From Psoroptes ovis (Eukaryota; Arthropoda; Arachnida; Sarcoptiformes; Psoroptidae), in contig PQWQ01000020.1 of NCBI GenBank assembly GCA_002943765.1, forward strand, positions 496,001 to 560,000: DNA of 64,000 nt, in the 5' to 3' direction. Position 1 is the stretch's first letter, and the number at the start of each line of letters is the position of its first letter. Below, piece after piece: positions 63,817 to 64,000 of this stretch. Position numbers and translations under genes: made by a program. The notes beneath the pieces were generated by a model. The model was not told the DNA's origin, did not search any database, and was given only the letters and a program-made list of their open reading frames with translations.

Positions 63817-64000
63817 GGTTGTTGTTGTTGTTGTTGAAAAACGCACAAAACAATCAAATGAGATCAATTGTCAATGTTTAAAATTCAAAATTCAAAAAAA
63901 AACATGTGACAAATTTTGATTTTTTTTCAAAAATTCAATGATCAATTCTTACAGTGTCAATTAAAGAAAAATTAACTTTCAACGTACAAACATGGTAAAT

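Noticed and set aside
63817..63867. N-terminal extension of CPSF73
   Set aside because: It would start at TTG and encode poly-Thr. The ATG at 63816 gives a family-like N-terminus.

Overview
The window looks like nuclear DNA from a small-genome arthropod, most likely an acariform mite of the Dermatophagoides/Sarcoptes type. This is inferred from the very AT-rich background, coding introns of 50-150 bp, arthropod secreted families (CUB and CAP proteins), Asn/His/Gln-rich regulatory proteins, and animal-specific genes (KIFBP, NK homeobox, RALGAPA, CPSF73). There are no bacterial features.

Layout, left to right: (1) the 3' part of a KIF-binding protein gene (1-1598, +), cut by the left edge. (2) A four-exon secreted CUB-domain protein (3927-6028, +). 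(3) A four-exon secreted CAP-superfamily protein with a degenerate histidine site (7063-8330, +). (4) A minus-strand NK-like homeobox gene, best read as Msxlx (15571 down to 8705). Its homeodomain is split by a 5.3-kb intron, and that intron carries a small His/Asp-rich secreted-protein gene on the other strand (11497-11985). (5) About 16 kb of non-coding DNA. (6) A low-complexity coding exon of unknown identity (31677-32639, +). (7) A vnd/Nkx2.2 homeobox gene (38733-41708, +). (8) About 12 kb of non-coding DNA. (9) An eight-exon RALGAPA gene, the Ral GTPase-activating protein alpha subunit (53641-61411, +). (10) An intronless CPSF73 gene, the pre-mRNA 3'-end endonuclease (63816 down to 61537), convergent with RALGAPA and about 125 bp from it.

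The left 27 kb also holds 13 copies of an ~80-bp near-palindromic mobile element with mariner-like ends (TTAGGTTGTCCGAAAAG...). I found none in the right 37 kb. Other structure includes a 123-bp foldback at 21533, a 69-nt hairpin at 3135, a miR-2-like sequence at 19430 (minus), YY1/Pho-type motifs between the two homeobox genes, and palindromic ACACGTGT sites around vnd.

The most interesting large-scale signal is gene order. Msxlx-type homeobox, Nkx2.2/vnd and RALGAPA lie together here. From memory, RALGAPA1 and RALGAPA2 flank the NKX2-1/NKX2-8/PAX9 and NKX2-4/NKX2-2/PAX1 clusters on human chromosomes 14 and 20, and msxlx is linked to nkx2 genes in some deuterostomes and lophotrochozoans. The window may therefore preserve part of an ancient bilaterian linkage group inside a rearranged mite genome.
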